30,562 nt of DNA from JBDIBB01 sp039812685 (GTDB lineage: Bacteria; Acidobacteriota; Vicinamibacteria; Vicinamibacterales; JAFNAJ01). The stretch spans positions 1 to 30,562 of the forward strand of contig JBDIBB010000046.1 of the NCBI GenBank assembly GCA_039812685.1, given 5' to 3'. The notes under the pieces are model-generated. The model made no database searches. It was not told the DNA's origin and saw nothing but the letters and a program-made list of their open reading frames with translations. Of the stretch, positions 1 to 8,078 are shown one piece after another. The position numbers and the translations under genes are program-made. The first letter of the stretch is position 1, and every line of letters starts with the position of its first letter.

Positions 1-1955
1 TCCCGCGTGAACTGGTAATTCACCCGTGACCGGGTGATGTGGTTGGCGAAGATCGTCCCCCCGGAAGCGCCCGGCGGCACATGACCGTCGCGCGTGGCCA
101 GTCGCGAGTAGATGTAGGCCTGTTCGAAACGCAGCCGCGACGTGGCCCGCAGCGTCAGGTTGGCGCTCATCTCGTTCGCGCCGGCCAGAAAGGGCGGGAT
201 GTGCCGGGCCGGGTAGTAATTGATGCCCGTGCCCCACCGATAGAACACGCCCCCGCCAAGCCACGACATCCACGACGTCATGGCATAAGCGGCCGAAGAG
301 CCGAGCCGGAAGTCCACCCCGTCGAACCGCTCCATCTGCTCCCAGTGGCGCACGCCGATCTCGGTCTGCCCCGGCAGCTCGATCTCGACGCCCGGCTCGA
401 TGCTCCACTCCTGCAGCCGGCCGCCGGCATCCCACAGCCATCCGGTCTCGAGATCGGTCGCAAAGCGAAGCACCTTGCCGCCCTTCGGAAACCAGGCGTA
501 GCCGGCCTGGTGCTCCGTACGCCGGAGATCCACGCGGGGGATGAAACCCAGATCCGCCCGGAACTCCGGGCTCCGTGAGAGGAACGTTCCCTCGTAGTCG
601 AACCCGCGGCCTTCGCGCGACACCGCCAGGAACGTGGACGTCCCGGTGCGGTCCCTCCCGTCGACGCCCCTGGTGGCGCTGCCGATCCACTGGCCCGTCA
701 CGGCCCAGTTGTCGTCGATCCGCCAGCGCCCGTCCACACCCGCAACCCGGTTGAACGTGCCGCCGAACTCGCGATCCGTGAAGATCGCGCCCAGCGACGA
801 CTGCCGCGCGAACTCCCGCTGCACCCGCGCGACGACGACGCCCGCACGCTCGCCGGCCCGCGGATCGTCGTGATCCACGGCACGGCCCGGCTGCTGGTCG
901 TCGGTTGCGAGCGCACCGAACGACCACCCGCGGCTGCGGCCCGTGACGCGCACGCCGAGGTCCGGGTCCGCGATGCGCCGCGAGAAGAACAGATCCTGCG
1001 TCGTCCGGAAGTAGCCGGCGTTCTCGATGAAGAAAGGGCGCTTCTCCGGGAAGAACACCTCGAAGCGTCGGTTGACGGTCACCTGCGGCTCGTCGGACTC
1101 CACCTGGCTGAAATCGGGGTTCGCCGTGACGTCCACCGTGACGGCATCCTTGATCACCGCCTTCGCGTCGAGGCCCCCGCGCCAGGCGGTGCTCGACGTG
1201 CGCTTCCCGTCCGCCTCGAGTTCCCTCGCCCGCGCGAGGTTGGCGTAAGGAATCGCCTGCAGGTTGCGTCCCGGCGACACGTCCTCGATGCCGTCCAGGG
1301 TGGCGAACTGCTGGCCCAGGCTGGCGATCCGGCGCGTCACGTAGGGCCAGAACACGGTCTCGTTGATCCGCGGAATGATGCGGGTCATCGCGAAGCCCCA
1401 GGTCTGCCTGGGCGCCCGGGCGAAGCGCAGCGCGTTGAAGGGGATGGCAAACAGCACCGCATAGCCGTCGGGGGTGATCCGCCCCTCGGATCGCCAGAGC
1501 GTGTCGTACGTGTAGTCGTCGCGCTGGCCCTCGGCGCTCACGCCGTCCATCTGGATCCCCAGCGGGTTGGCGAAGAACATGTACGAGCGGCGGCCGTCGT
1601 GGTAGGGGTCGATCAGCACCCCCACCGCGTCGTCGCCCATGAACGCCTCCCGGCGCGTGAGGTGCGCGCGCAGCAGGCCGGGCTCCTCGCGGCACACGAA
1701 GACGACATAGAGGTGGCGGTCGTCGTAGGAGACGTAAGCGCGGGTCTCCCTCGAGACCGGGTCGCCGTCACCAGGTTCGCGCTGGCGGAAGCCGATCACC
1801 TCCACGCCTGCCTTCGATGACGACGGTCCGGCGTACTGGTCCAGGGTGGGCGGCGCCTGGACCCGCGGGATGGTCAGCGAGGGCACCTGCGCCGCGACGG
1901 GCGCGACACTCGCCGCCAGGATCAACGACGCGAGCAGGACGATGCGAAGGCGCAT
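1..1955 (-). CDS. DUF5916 outer-membrane protein with CBM9-like N-terminus, 3' end off the window
   Basis: The reading frame is open from the ATG at 1955 to the left edge, giving 651 codons with no stop, so the C-terminus is missing. The first 23 or so residues form a Sec signal peptide (MRLRIVLLASLILAAS, then a VAAQ cleavage region). The next 200 residues resemble a family 9 carbohydrate-binding fold (LDG-like opening, then AYVSYDDRHLYVVFVC). The remainder has the alternating aromatic and polar pattern of a beta-barrel, including the family-typical stretches QVESDEPQVTVNRRFEVFFP and FFIENAGYF. DUF5916 proteins are common in Acidobacteriota and Bacteroidota. Their substrate is not established, though surface or outer-membrane binding is likely. 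The gene follows glpF on the same strand after 72 nt and could be co-transcribed. A role in glycerol use is not shown. The Shine-Dalgarno is weak (AGGTCC). Confidence 0.85.
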   Translation of the reverse strand, partial: MRLRIVLLASLILAASVAPVAAQVPSLTIPRVQAPPTLDQYAGPSSSKAGVEVIGFRQREPGDGDPVSRETRAYVSYDDRHLYVVFVCREEPGLLRAHLTRREAFMGDDAVGVLIDPYHDGRRSYMFFANPLGIQMDGVSAEGQRDDYTYDTLWRSEGRITPDGYAVLFAIPFNALRFARAPRQTWGFAMTRIIPRINETVFWPYVTRRIASLGQQFATLDGIEDVSPGRNLQAIPYANLARARELEADGKRTSSTAWRGGLDAKAVIKDAVTVDVTANPDFSQVESDEPQVTVNRRFEVFFPEKRPFFIENAGYFRTTQDLFFSRRIADPDLGVRVTGRSRGWSFGALATDDQQPGRAVDHDDPRAGERAGVVVARVQREFARQSSLGAIFTDREFGGTFNRVAGVDGRWRIDDNWAVTGQWIGSATRGVDGRDRTGTSTFLAVSREGRGFDYEGTFLSRSPEFRADLGFIPRVDLRRTEHQAGYAWFPKGGKVLRFATDLETGWLWDAGGRLQEWSIEPGVEIELPGQTEIGVRHWEQMERFDGVDFRLGSSAAYAMTSWMSWLGGGVFYRWGTGINYYPARHIPPFLAGANEMSANLTLRATSRLRFEQAYIYSRLATRDGHVPPGASGGTIFANHITRSRVNYQFTR

Positions 1956-2027
1956 GGCGGAACCGGACCTGAGCTCGGCGCGGCCGGGGACCGAAACGTT
2001 ACGGGCCGCCACTTGGACGAGAGGACG

Positions 2028-2804
2028 CTACGCCCGGTTCGGAAAGAGCTTGCCGACGCAGGCATCGTAGGCCCAGCCGCCGAGCACCGCGCCGACCAGC
2101 GGACCGGCTATCGGCACCCACCACCAGGCGTTGCCCGCGCGAAACACCTCCGTGCCCCATCCGGCGACGAGCGTGAACAGCCGCGGGCCGAAATCACGCG
2201 CCGGGTTGATGGCGTACCCGGCGTTGGCGCCGTAGGCCATCCCGATGGCGACCACCAGCAGTCCGACCATGAACGGCACCAGGCCGGAGGGCGGCGCCAC
2301 GTTTCTCGAGTCGACGATGCCGAGCAGCACGCCCATCAGCAGCGCCGTGCCCACCACCTGATCCACGAACCCGCCCGGAAACGTGCTCAGGTAAGGCTTC
2401 GGGTAGGTGGCGAAGATGCCGCCCGTGCCCAGATCGCCCAGCACCTGGCGCGTGCCGCCGTCGAAGGCGGCGAGCGCTTCCACGTAGGTGAAGTACACGA
2501 CAGCCGCGGCAACGAAGGCGCCCGCAATCTGCGCCAGCGAGTAGGGAATCACCTTGGCCCAGGGGAAGCCGCGGTGGACGGCGAGGCCGAGCGTGACCGC
2601 CGGGTTCAGGTGCGCGCCCGACACGCCCATCGCCACGTGACACCCCATCGTCACGCCCAGGCCCCAGCAGAGGTTGATGGCGAGGTAGCTGCCGTTGACG
2701 CCGCGGCTCAGCACGAACTGCGCGACCACGCCGACGCCGAACGCGATCAGAACGAAAGTTCCCAGGAACTCGGCGAGCAGTTCACGACCCATCCCACGCG
2801 GCAT
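2028..2804 (-). CDS. glpF: glycerol uptake facilitator (aquaglyceroporin, MIP family)
   Basis: This 258-residue inner-membrane channel admits glycerol by facilitated diffusion. Six hydrophobic helices are visible, and both half-helix signatures are present: NPAVT at residues 67-71 and NPARD at 200-204. The Asp after the second NPA box (residue 204) is the mark of glycerol-conducting members as opposed to water-only aquaporins. Trp47 and Arg203 fit the selectivity filter of E. coli GlpF. The position equivalent to its Phe200 is Tyr here, as in many bacterial homologues. The start at 2804 is supported by an AAGGAGGAG ribosome binding site 6 nt upstream. An internal Met at codon 5 is a less likely start. 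The gene is divergent from glpK-glpD, which supports the glycerol assignment. Confidence 0.95.
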   Translation of the reverse strand: MPRGMGRELLAEFLGTFVLIAFGVGVVAQFVLSRGVNGSYLAINLCWGLGVTMGCHVAMGVSGAHLNPAVTLGLAVHRGFPWAKVIPYSLAQIAGAFVAAAVVYFTYVEALAAFDGGTRQVLGDLGTGGIFATYPKPYLSTFPGGFVDQVVGTALLMGVLLGIVDSRNVAPPSGLVPFMVGLLVVAIGMAYGANAGYAINPARDFGPRLFTLVAGWGTEVFRAGNAWWWVPIAGPLVGAVLGGWAYDACVGKLFPNRA

Positions 2805-2894
2805 GCGGCACTCCTCCTTCGGCTCGCCTGCGAGGGCAGCCAGCGCCAGGCCTGCCGATTCGGCTCGTCCCGCGTGCCCGCGCCACGCAAGCTG

Positions 2895-2916
2895 GCGGAG
2901 TATATCGCGTCTCCGC
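2895..2916. promoter_or_regulatory. inverted repeat between divergent glp promoters, candidate operator
   Basis: GCGGAG, a 10-nt spacer, then CTCCGC form a perfect dyad. It covers the glpF -10 element (2899-2904) and abuts the glpK -10 element (2917-2922). One dimeric regulator bound here could control both transcripts. No regulator gene such as glpR is next to it, so the binding protein is unknown. Confidence 0.4.
2899..2904 (-). promoter_or_regulatory. -10 element for glpF
   Basis: TATACT on the minus strand, about 95 nt upstream of the glpF start, matches the sigma-70 -10 consensus at five of six positions. No convincing -35 lies at 17 nt spacing. That is common in this window and suggests activator-dependent or weak recognition. 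Confidence 0.5.
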
Positions 2917-2922
2917 TACACT
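2917..2922 (+). promoter_or_regulatory. -10 element for glpK-glpD
   Basis: TACACT on the plus strand lies 66 nt upstream of the glpK GTG start. The same or a similar hexamer (TACACT, TACAAT, TAGAAT, TAGAGT) precedes several other genes in this window at plausible distances, which supports reading it as a -10 box. Confidence 0.5.
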
Positions 2923-2988
2923 GCCCGTGCAAGTCCGCCCGACCAGGGGCGGCCGGCCGGCCGTCCCCTTCGACTCCCGGAGGCCATC

Positions 2989-4491
2989 GTGCCGTGCATC
3001 CTCGCCCTGGACCAGGGCACCACGAGTTCCCGCGCCATCCTCTTCGATCACGACGGCGCGGTGCTGGGCACCGCCCAGAAGGAGTTCCCGCAGATCTTCC
3101 CGCAGCCTGGCTGGGTGGAGCACGACCCGCAGGAGATCTGGACGTCGCAGATCTCGGTCGCCACCGAGGTGCTGGGCCGCGCCCACGTGCGGCCGCGCGA
3201 CGTGGCGGCGCTCGGCATCACCAACCAGCGCGAAACCACCATCGTCTGGGATCGCGAGACGGGCCAGCCGGTGCACAACGCCATCGTCTGGCAGGATCGG
3301 CGCACGGCGGAGCACTGCGATCGCCTGAAGGCCGCCGGCCACGAGGCGCTGGTGCGTGACCGCACCGGGCTGGTGATCGACGCCTACTTCTCGGGCACGA
3401 AGGTGGCCTGGATCCTCGATCACGTGGAGGGCGCCCGCGAGAAGGCGCGCGCCGGCCGCCTGGCGTTCGGCACGGTCGACTCGTGGCTGGTGTGGAAGCT
3501 GACGAGCGGCGCGACGCACATCACCGACGTCAGCAACGCCTCGCGGACGATGCTCTTCAACATCCACACGATGGCCTGGGACGAGGACCTGCTGCGCCTG
3601 CTCGACGTCCCGGCAAGCATGCTGCCCGAGGTTCGGCCCTCGAGCGAGGTCTACGGCCGCGTCTCGACGACGCTCGGCCTGCAGGACGTGCCGATCGCGG
3701 GCATCGCCGGCGATCAGCAGGCCGCGCTCTTCGGCCAGATGTGCGTGGCGCCGGGCCTCACGAAGAACACCTACGGCACGGGCTGCTTCGCGCTGCAGAA
3801 CACCGGCGCCGCACCGGTCACCTCCCGCAACCGGCTGGTGTCGACCGTCGCGTGGCGAATCGGCGATCGCACCGAGTACGCCCTCGAAGGCAGCGTGTTC
3901 ATCGGCGGCGCCGTGGTGCAGTGGCTGCGCGACGGCCTGGGGTTGATTCAGACATCGGGCGAGGTCGAGGCGCTCGCGCAGTCGGTACCCGACAACGGCG
4001 GCGTCTACCTGGTGCCGGCCTTCGCCGGCCTCGGCGCGCCGCACTGGGACGCCTACGCGCGCGGCACCATCGTCGGCATCACGCGCGGCACCACCGGCGC
4101 GCACATCGCGCGCGCGGCCCTCGAGAGCATCGCCTACCAGGTGGGCGACCTGCTCGATGCCGTGCACCGTGACGCCGGCATCCCGCTCTCCGAACTGCGC
4201 GTGGACGGCGGCGCCAGCGTCAACGACATGCTGATGCAGTTCCAGGCCGACGTGCTCGGCGTGCCGGTCGTGCGGCCTGCGGTCACCGAGACCACGGCGC
4301 TGGGCGCGGCCTACCTGGCGGGCCTCGCGGTCGGCTTCTGGGGCTCACCCGGCGAGATCGCCAGCCAGTGGCGCGTCGACCGGCGCTTCGAGCCCTCGGC
4401 GCCACGTTCGCGGATGGACGAGATGAAGGCACGCTGGCAGGAGGCGCTCTCGCGGTCGCGCGCCTGGCTGCCGGCGGGAGGTGGACGATGA
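2989..4491 (+). CDS. glpK: glycerol kinase
   Basis: This 500-residue cytoplasmic FGGY-family kinase converts glycerol and ATP to sn-glycerol 3-phosphate. The open frame extends further upstream, but the protein should start at the GTG at 2989. It is preceded by GGAGG with a 5-nt spacer and leads directly into the phosphate-binding motif DQGTTSSRA (residues 8-16). Residues matching the glycerol site of the E. coli enzyme are present: Arg81-Glu82 in TNQRETT, Tyr133, and Asp242-Gln243 in GDQQAALFGQ. The C-terminal FGGY signature falls in the region after residue 350 (FAGLGAPHWD). The length equals the family norm. The stop codon overlaps the glpD start as ATGA, so the two are translationally coupled. 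No fructose 1,6-bisphosphate or EIIA regulation can be judged from the sequence. Confidence 0.96.
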   Translation: MPCILALDQGTTSSRAILFDHDGAVLGTAQKEFPQIFPQPGWVEHDPQEIWTSQISVATEVLGRAHVRPRDVAALGITNQRETTIVWDRETGQPVHNAIVWQDRRTAEHCDRLKAAGHEALVRDRTGLVIDAYFSGTKVAWILDHVEGAREKARAGRLAFGTVDSWLVWKLTSGATHITDVSNASRTMLFNIHTMAWDEDLLRLLDVPASMLPEVRPSSEVYGRVSTTLGLQDVPIAGIAGDQQAALFGQMCVAPGLTKNTYGTGCFALQNTGAAPVTSRNRLVSTVAWRIGDRTEYALEGSVFIGGAVVQWLRDGLGLIQTSGEVEALAQSVPDNGGVYLVPAFAGLGAPHWDAYARGTIVGITRGTTGAHIARAALESIAYQVGDLLDAVHRDAGIPLSELRVDGGASVNDMLMQFQADVLGVPVVRPAVTETTALGAAYLAGLAVGFWGSPGEIASQWRVDRRFEPSAPRSRMDEMKARWQEALSRSRAWLPAGGGR

Positions 4492-6050
4492 ACCGGACGA
4501 CGATGGTGGCGCGCCTCGCGGAGCGCGCCACTCCCTGGGACCTGGTGGTCGTGGGCGGCGGCGCCACCGGCGTCGGCATCGCCGTGGACGCCGCCTCGCG
4601 CGGCTACGACGTCGCGCTGCTCGAACAGCACGACTTCGGCAAGGGCACCTCGAGCCGCAGCACGAAGCTCGTGCACGGCGGCGTACGGTACCTCGAACAG
4701 GGCAACATCTCGCTGGTCATGGAGGCGCTGAAGGAGCGCGGCATCCTGCGGCAGAACGCCCCGCACCTCGTGAGCAACCTGGCGTTCGTCGTGCCGAACT
4801 ACGACTGGTGGGAGGCGCCCTTCTACGGTCTCGGCCTGAAGGTCTACAACGTGCTGGCCGGCAAGTACGGCTTCGGGAAGTCCGAGATCCTGTCGCGCGA
4901 GGAAACCCTGCAGCGGCTGCCCACGATCAAGACCGAGGGGCTGCGCGGCGGGGTCGTCTACTACGACGGCCAGTTCGACGACGCGCGGCTGCTGGTGAAC
5001 CTCGTGCAGACGGCGGCCGAACAGGGCGCCGTGCTGGCCAACTACGTGCCGGTGACCACCGTCACCCGTGGCAGCGACGGGTTCGTGGACGGCGTGATGG
5101 CGCGCGACCTCGAGTCGGGGCACGACCTGCGCGTGCCCGCCAGGGTCGTGATCAACGCGACGGGCCCCTTCGCCGACGGCGTGCGCCGGATGGCCGATCC
5201 GGGCGTGCCGCCGCTCATCGCGCCGAGCCAGGGCATCCACCTCGTGTTCCCGCGCGCGTTCCTGCCGGGCGACAGCGCCATCATGGTGCCTCACACCCGC
5301 GACGGCCGCGTGATGTTCGGCATCCCGTGGCACGGCCACACGCTGGTGGGCACCACCGACACCCCCATCGACACGCCCACGCTGGAGCCGCTGCCGATGG
5401 AGGAGGAGATCGCCTTCATCCTCGAGACCGCCGCACAATACCTGCACAAGCCGCCGACGCGTGGCGACGTGCTGAGCGTCTTCGTCGGCATCCGCCCGCT
5501 GGTGAAGAGCGGCGACAGCAAGCTCACGGCCGCGCTCTCCCGCGACCACACGATCCACATCGACCCCTCGGGCCTGCTCACGACGACCGGCGGCAAGTGG
5601 ACCACTTACCGCCACATGGCCGAGGACACGGTGAACCAGGCGGCCGACCTGGCGCGGCTGCCCGAGCGCCCGTGCGTGACGAAGTCGCTCAACGTGCACG
5701 GCTTCCACTCGGCGCCGGAGAAGTTCGAGGATCTGGCGGTCTACGGGTCGGACGCCCCGGCCGTCCGCGCGCTGGCCGACCGCGAGGCGAGCCTGGGCGG
5801 GCGGCTCGACGCCGAACTGCCATATCTGGCGGCGGAGGTCGTCTGGGCGGCGCGGCACGAGATGGCGCGCACGCTCGAGGACGTGCTGGCGCGCCGCACG
5901 CGGGCGCTGATGCTGAACGCGGCGGCAGCCGTGCGGATGGCGCCGACGGCGGCGCGGCTGCTGGCCGGGGAGCTCGGACGCGATCCGGCCTGGGCCGAGG
6001 CGCAGGTGGCCGAGTTCACGGCCCTGGCCAGGGGATACTCGGTCCGATAG
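4488..6050 (+). CDS. glpD: aerobic-type FAD-dependent glycerol-3-phosphate dehydrogenase
   Basis: This 520-residue flavoprotein oxidises sn-glycerol 3-phosphate to dihydroxyacetone phosphate and passes electrons to the quinone pool at the inner-membrane surface. The N-terminus carries the dinucleotide-binding motif GGGATGVG at residues 23-30. It is followed by the family hallmark around SSRSTKLVHGGVRYLEQGN, where the FAD and substrate contacts lie. TTGGKWTTYRHMAEDT marks the end of the FAD-dependent oxidoreductase domain. The last 120 residues match the DAO C-terminal helical domain. The ATG at 4488 overlaps the glpK stop and has GGGAGG 6 nt upstream. With glpF and glpK it completes the route from external glycerol to glycolysis. 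Single-subunit length argues against the anaerobic GlpABC enzyme. Confidence 0.95.
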   Translation: MNRTTMVARLAERATPWDLVVVGGGATGVGIAVDAASRGYDVALLEQHDFGKGTSSRSTKLVHGGVRYLEQGNISLVMEALKERGILRQNAPHLVSNLAFVVPNYDWWEAPFYGLGLKVYNVLAGKYGFGKSEILSREETLQRLPTIKTEGLRGGVVYYDGQFDDARLLVNLVQTAAEQGAVLANYVPVTTVTRGSDGFVDGVMARDLESGHDLRVPARVVINATGPFADGVRRMADPGVPPLIAPSQGIHLVFPRAFLPGDSAIMVPHTRDGRVMFGIPWHGHTLVGTTDTPIDTPTLEPLPMEEEIAFILETAAQYLHKPPTRGDVLSVFVGIRPLVKSGDSKLTAALSRDHTIHIDPSGLLTTTGGKWTTYRHMAEDTVNQAADLARLPERPCVTKSLNVHGFHSAPEKFEDLAVYGSDAPAVRALADREASLGGRLDAELPYLAAEVVWAARHEMARTLEDVLARRTRALMLNAAAAVRMAPTAARLLAGELGRDPAWAEAQVAEFTALARGYSVR

Positions 6051-6054
6051 GGGC

Positions 6055-6078
6055 CGAGGCCACACCGGCGTGGCCTCG
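6055..6078. terminator. bidirectional hairpin between glpD and the radical SAM gene
   Basis: CGAGGCCAC and GTGGCCTCG form a perfect 9-bp stem around a 6-nt loop, 4 nt after the glpD stop and 10 nt before the convergent gene's stop. There is no U-tract, so it may block RNA decay or assist Rho rather than terminate on its own. Confidence 0.5.
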
Positions 6079-6088
6079 ACCGCAGTCC

Positions 6089-7801
6089 CTACAGGGCGGC
6101 GGCCCTGGCCGCCGCCCGCGCCGCGGCGACCATCGGGGCTTCGCGTGCCGCCTCGGCGGGCGCATCCCAGTTCCGGCGCTCGAGGAAGGTTCGCGGCTCC
6201 ATCGGCCGGCCGTTCGGGAAGCGCCTCGCCTCGCGCCGCGTCGTCCACAGCAGCGCCGGGCCGCCGAGGGCCGCCGCCAGGCGCGCTCTCCAGCCGAGCG
6301 CCTGCTTCATCTCACGCACCAGCGCGTCGGCCTCGGCCGCCACGGCCGAGCCCTCGCGCCGCAGGTAGCGCGCGATGGCCCAGAGCGACGCGGCGTAGCC
6401 GGTCGCCAGCTGAAGGCCCTCCTGCGCGATCCGCGCCCGCACGCGCGGGTCGGCGTCGTCGTGGTAGCGCTTCCAGCCGTTGAACGATGTCCGCATCAGG
6501 CGGAACAGGCTGGGGCCGTTCACCTCGTAGTCGCGCCGGAACGCGAAGTCGAGCCAGCGCTTCGAGTCGTCGCGCGAGATGGCGGCGTGCCGGAAGTTGA
6601 ACGTGTGCTGGCCGTGGATGTCCGCCAGATCCGAGGCCGGATCCAGCCGGCCGGCCGCCTGCATCTCGGCGTAGAGCGGCGTGCCGGGCACCGGCGTGTA
6701 GAGCATGAACTGGTGGAAGTCGGTCCCGTGCGACACGGCGTACTCCAGTTCCTCGCCGATGTTCTCCGGCGTGTGGTGCTCGAGCCCGACGATGGTCGAT
6801 CCGAGGACCCTGATGCCGTGATCCTGGAGATCCCTGACGAGTGCCTTCGTGTCGGCGCCGTTCAGCTTCGCGTACTGGCTGTTGGCCGACTCCAGGCCCA
6901 TCCAGATCCAGCTGATGCCCAGCTCCACCAGCTCGCGCCTCGTGTACTTGGCGATGGCGTTCGCCGACGAGAACACGTAGAGCGTCCACGCCTTGCCGTC
7001 GCGGCGCATCAGCTCCAGCAGCTGCATCGCCCGCCGCCTGAACAGCAGGAAGTTCTCGTCCATCATGAAGAAGGCCGACACCCCGAGCGCCGCCTCGGCC
7101 TCGCACATCACGCGGAACAGATCCTCGCCGGTCTGGAAGTAGGTCACCACCTTCCCCTTGCCGCCGAAGAACGCCGAGGTCGTGCAGAAGTTGCAGCCGA
7201 GCGGGCAGCCCACCGACGTCACGATGGTGGCCGCCACGTTGCCCGCCCCCTGCGGCGGCGACACACCCATCACGCGGAAGCCGAAGGAGGAGAGCAGCGG
7301 CGGGTGCTTCACCGGCGCGTCGGCCGGCTCGCCGAGGAACTCGCGAAACCAGGCCACGCCCTCGCCCTTGACGATGTGATCGGCGTCGATCATCGACTCG
7401 ACGCCTGGGATTGCCGAGACGTGCCCGCCGACGACGATGGTCGAGTGCGGCGAGTGCGCGCGGACCAGCCGGCACATCTCGCGCACCTTGCCGACGTTGA
7501 CGATGATCCCCGAGATGCCGATGATGTCGTACCGGGTGCTGGTGATCTCCTCGATGAAGCGTGCGCGCGTGGGGAAATCGAGCAGCGCCGTGGGCGCCGT
7601 CAGGTTGTGCTGGATGAGCAGGAGGCCCCACGAGCGGTGGAACATCCGCAGCGAGAACGGCCCCTGCTCGCGCGTCACCTGGTTCTGGTAGAGCTCCATC
7701 GGGTTGATGGCGCGGCTGCCGAACTCGTCGTCCTGGGCGAAGGGACCGAATACGGACGTGAGCAGGACGCGGGCGCGCGTGCCCAGCGGGTGGGGCGTCA
7801 T
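6089..7801 (-). CDS. B12-binding-domain radical SAM protein
   Basis: The 570-residue product has a cobalamin-binding-like N-terminal domain at about residues 10-150 (YDIIGISGIIVNVGKV, IVVGGH, IVKGEG). It is followed by a radical SAM barrel with the [4Fe-4S] motif CPLGCNFC (Cys199, Cys203, Cys206). The C-terminal region contains an HGQHTFNFRH segment and ends in an Ala-rich tail. Members of this superfamily methylate or rearrange unactivated carbons. The substrate is unknown, and no biosynthetic neighbours indicate one. The DxHxxG cobalamin-ligand motif is not evident, so B12 could bind without a His ligand or be absent. I chose the ATG at 7801. An in-frame ATG at 7840 would add 13 residues. 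The gene stands alone between the glp genes and the hydrogenase operon. Confidence 0.85.
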   Translation of the reverse strand: MTPHPLGTRARVLLTSVFGPFAQDDEFGSRAINPMELYQNQVTREQGPFSLRMFHRSWGLLLIQHNLTAPTALLDFPTRARFIEEITSTRYDIIGISGIIVNVGKVREMCRLVRAHSPHSTIVVGGHVSAIPGVESMIDADHIVKGEGVAWFREFLGEPADAPVKHPPLLSSFGFRVMGVSPPQGAGNVAATIVTSVGCPLGCNFCTTSAFFGGKGKVVTYFQTGEDLFRVMCEAEAALGVSAFFMMDENFLLFRRRAMQLLELMRRDGKAWTLYVFSSANAIAKYTRRELVELGISWIWMGLESANSQYAKLNGADTKALVRDLQDHGIRVLGSTIVGLEHHTPENIGEELEYAVSHGTDFHQFMLYTPVPGTPLYAEMQAAGRLDPASDLADIHGQHTFNFRHAAISRDDSKRWLDFAFRRDYEVNGPSLFRLMRTSFNGWKRYHDDADPRVRARIAQEGLQLATGYAASLWAIARYLRREGSAVAAEADALVREMKQALGWRARLAAALGGPALLWTTRREARRFPNGRPMEPRTFLERRNWDAPAEAAREAPMVAAARAAARAAAL

Positions 7802-7870
7802 GGTGGCGGGCCTCTGGGCAGGGACCTGCGGGCGCCGCATGCGCCCGCCGGCGGCCCCGCCGCAACCCGC

Positions 7871-7876
7871 ATCATA
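7871..7876 (-). promoter_or_regulatory. -10 element for the radical SAM gene
   Basis: TATGAT on the minus strand lies 30 to 70 nt upstream of the two possible start codons. No good -35 is seen. Transcription would begin near 7864, which permits either start. Confidence 0.4.
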
Positions 7877-7990
7877 CGGACGAATACAGGCCGGAAATCA
7901 GGCCTGCCTTCGTTCTCACGGAGACCTGACACAGGCGCCGGCCGCTGACGCGCGGGGCACCAATCGCTGACAGAACGGTGACAGAGGCGC

Positions 7991-8015
7991 GGGGCTTGGG
8001 GCTTGGGGCTTGGGG
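7991..8015 (+). repeat. perfect four-tract G-quadruplex motif (7-nt tandem repeat)
   Basis: Four runs of GGGG (7991-7994, 7998-8001, 8005-8008, 8012-8015) are each separated by CTT. This satisfies the canonical G4 rule with short equal loops. It lies on the template strand for the leftward hydrogenase and radical SAM transcripts, between the hoxH stop and the radical SAM promoter. No coding frame explains it. Confidence 0.75.
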
Positions 8016-8031
8016 TCTGCGACCTGCGGTA

Positions 8032-8067
8032 CAGGGCGGCCCTGGCCTCATCCCACGGGCCGCCCTG
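8032..8067 (-). terminator. hairpin after hoxH
   Basis: CAGGGCGGCCC and GGGCCGCCCTG form a perfect 11-bp stem around a 14-nt loop, 11 nt past the hoxH stop. No U-tract follows. It is the likely 3' end of the hydrogenase transcript, and the G-quadruplex motif just beyond may reinforce it. Confidence 0.5.
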
Positions 8068-8078
8068 CGGAGTTCCCC

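Noticed and set aside
4311..6248. 645-codon minus-strand frame opposite glpD
   Set aside because: Low-complexity shadow of glpD with no start signal and no recognisable domain.
4481..7948. Very long plus-strand open frame of 1155 codons
   Set aside because: It is a shadow of glpD and the antisense of the radical SAM gene. The translation is Arg/Ala/Gly/Pro-rich with no motif, as expected from GC-rich third positions.
7802..8078. Riboswitch upstream of the radical SAM gene, for example cobalamin
   Set aside because: The conserved B12-box pattern is not visible, and the likely transcription start near 7864 leaves too short a leader.
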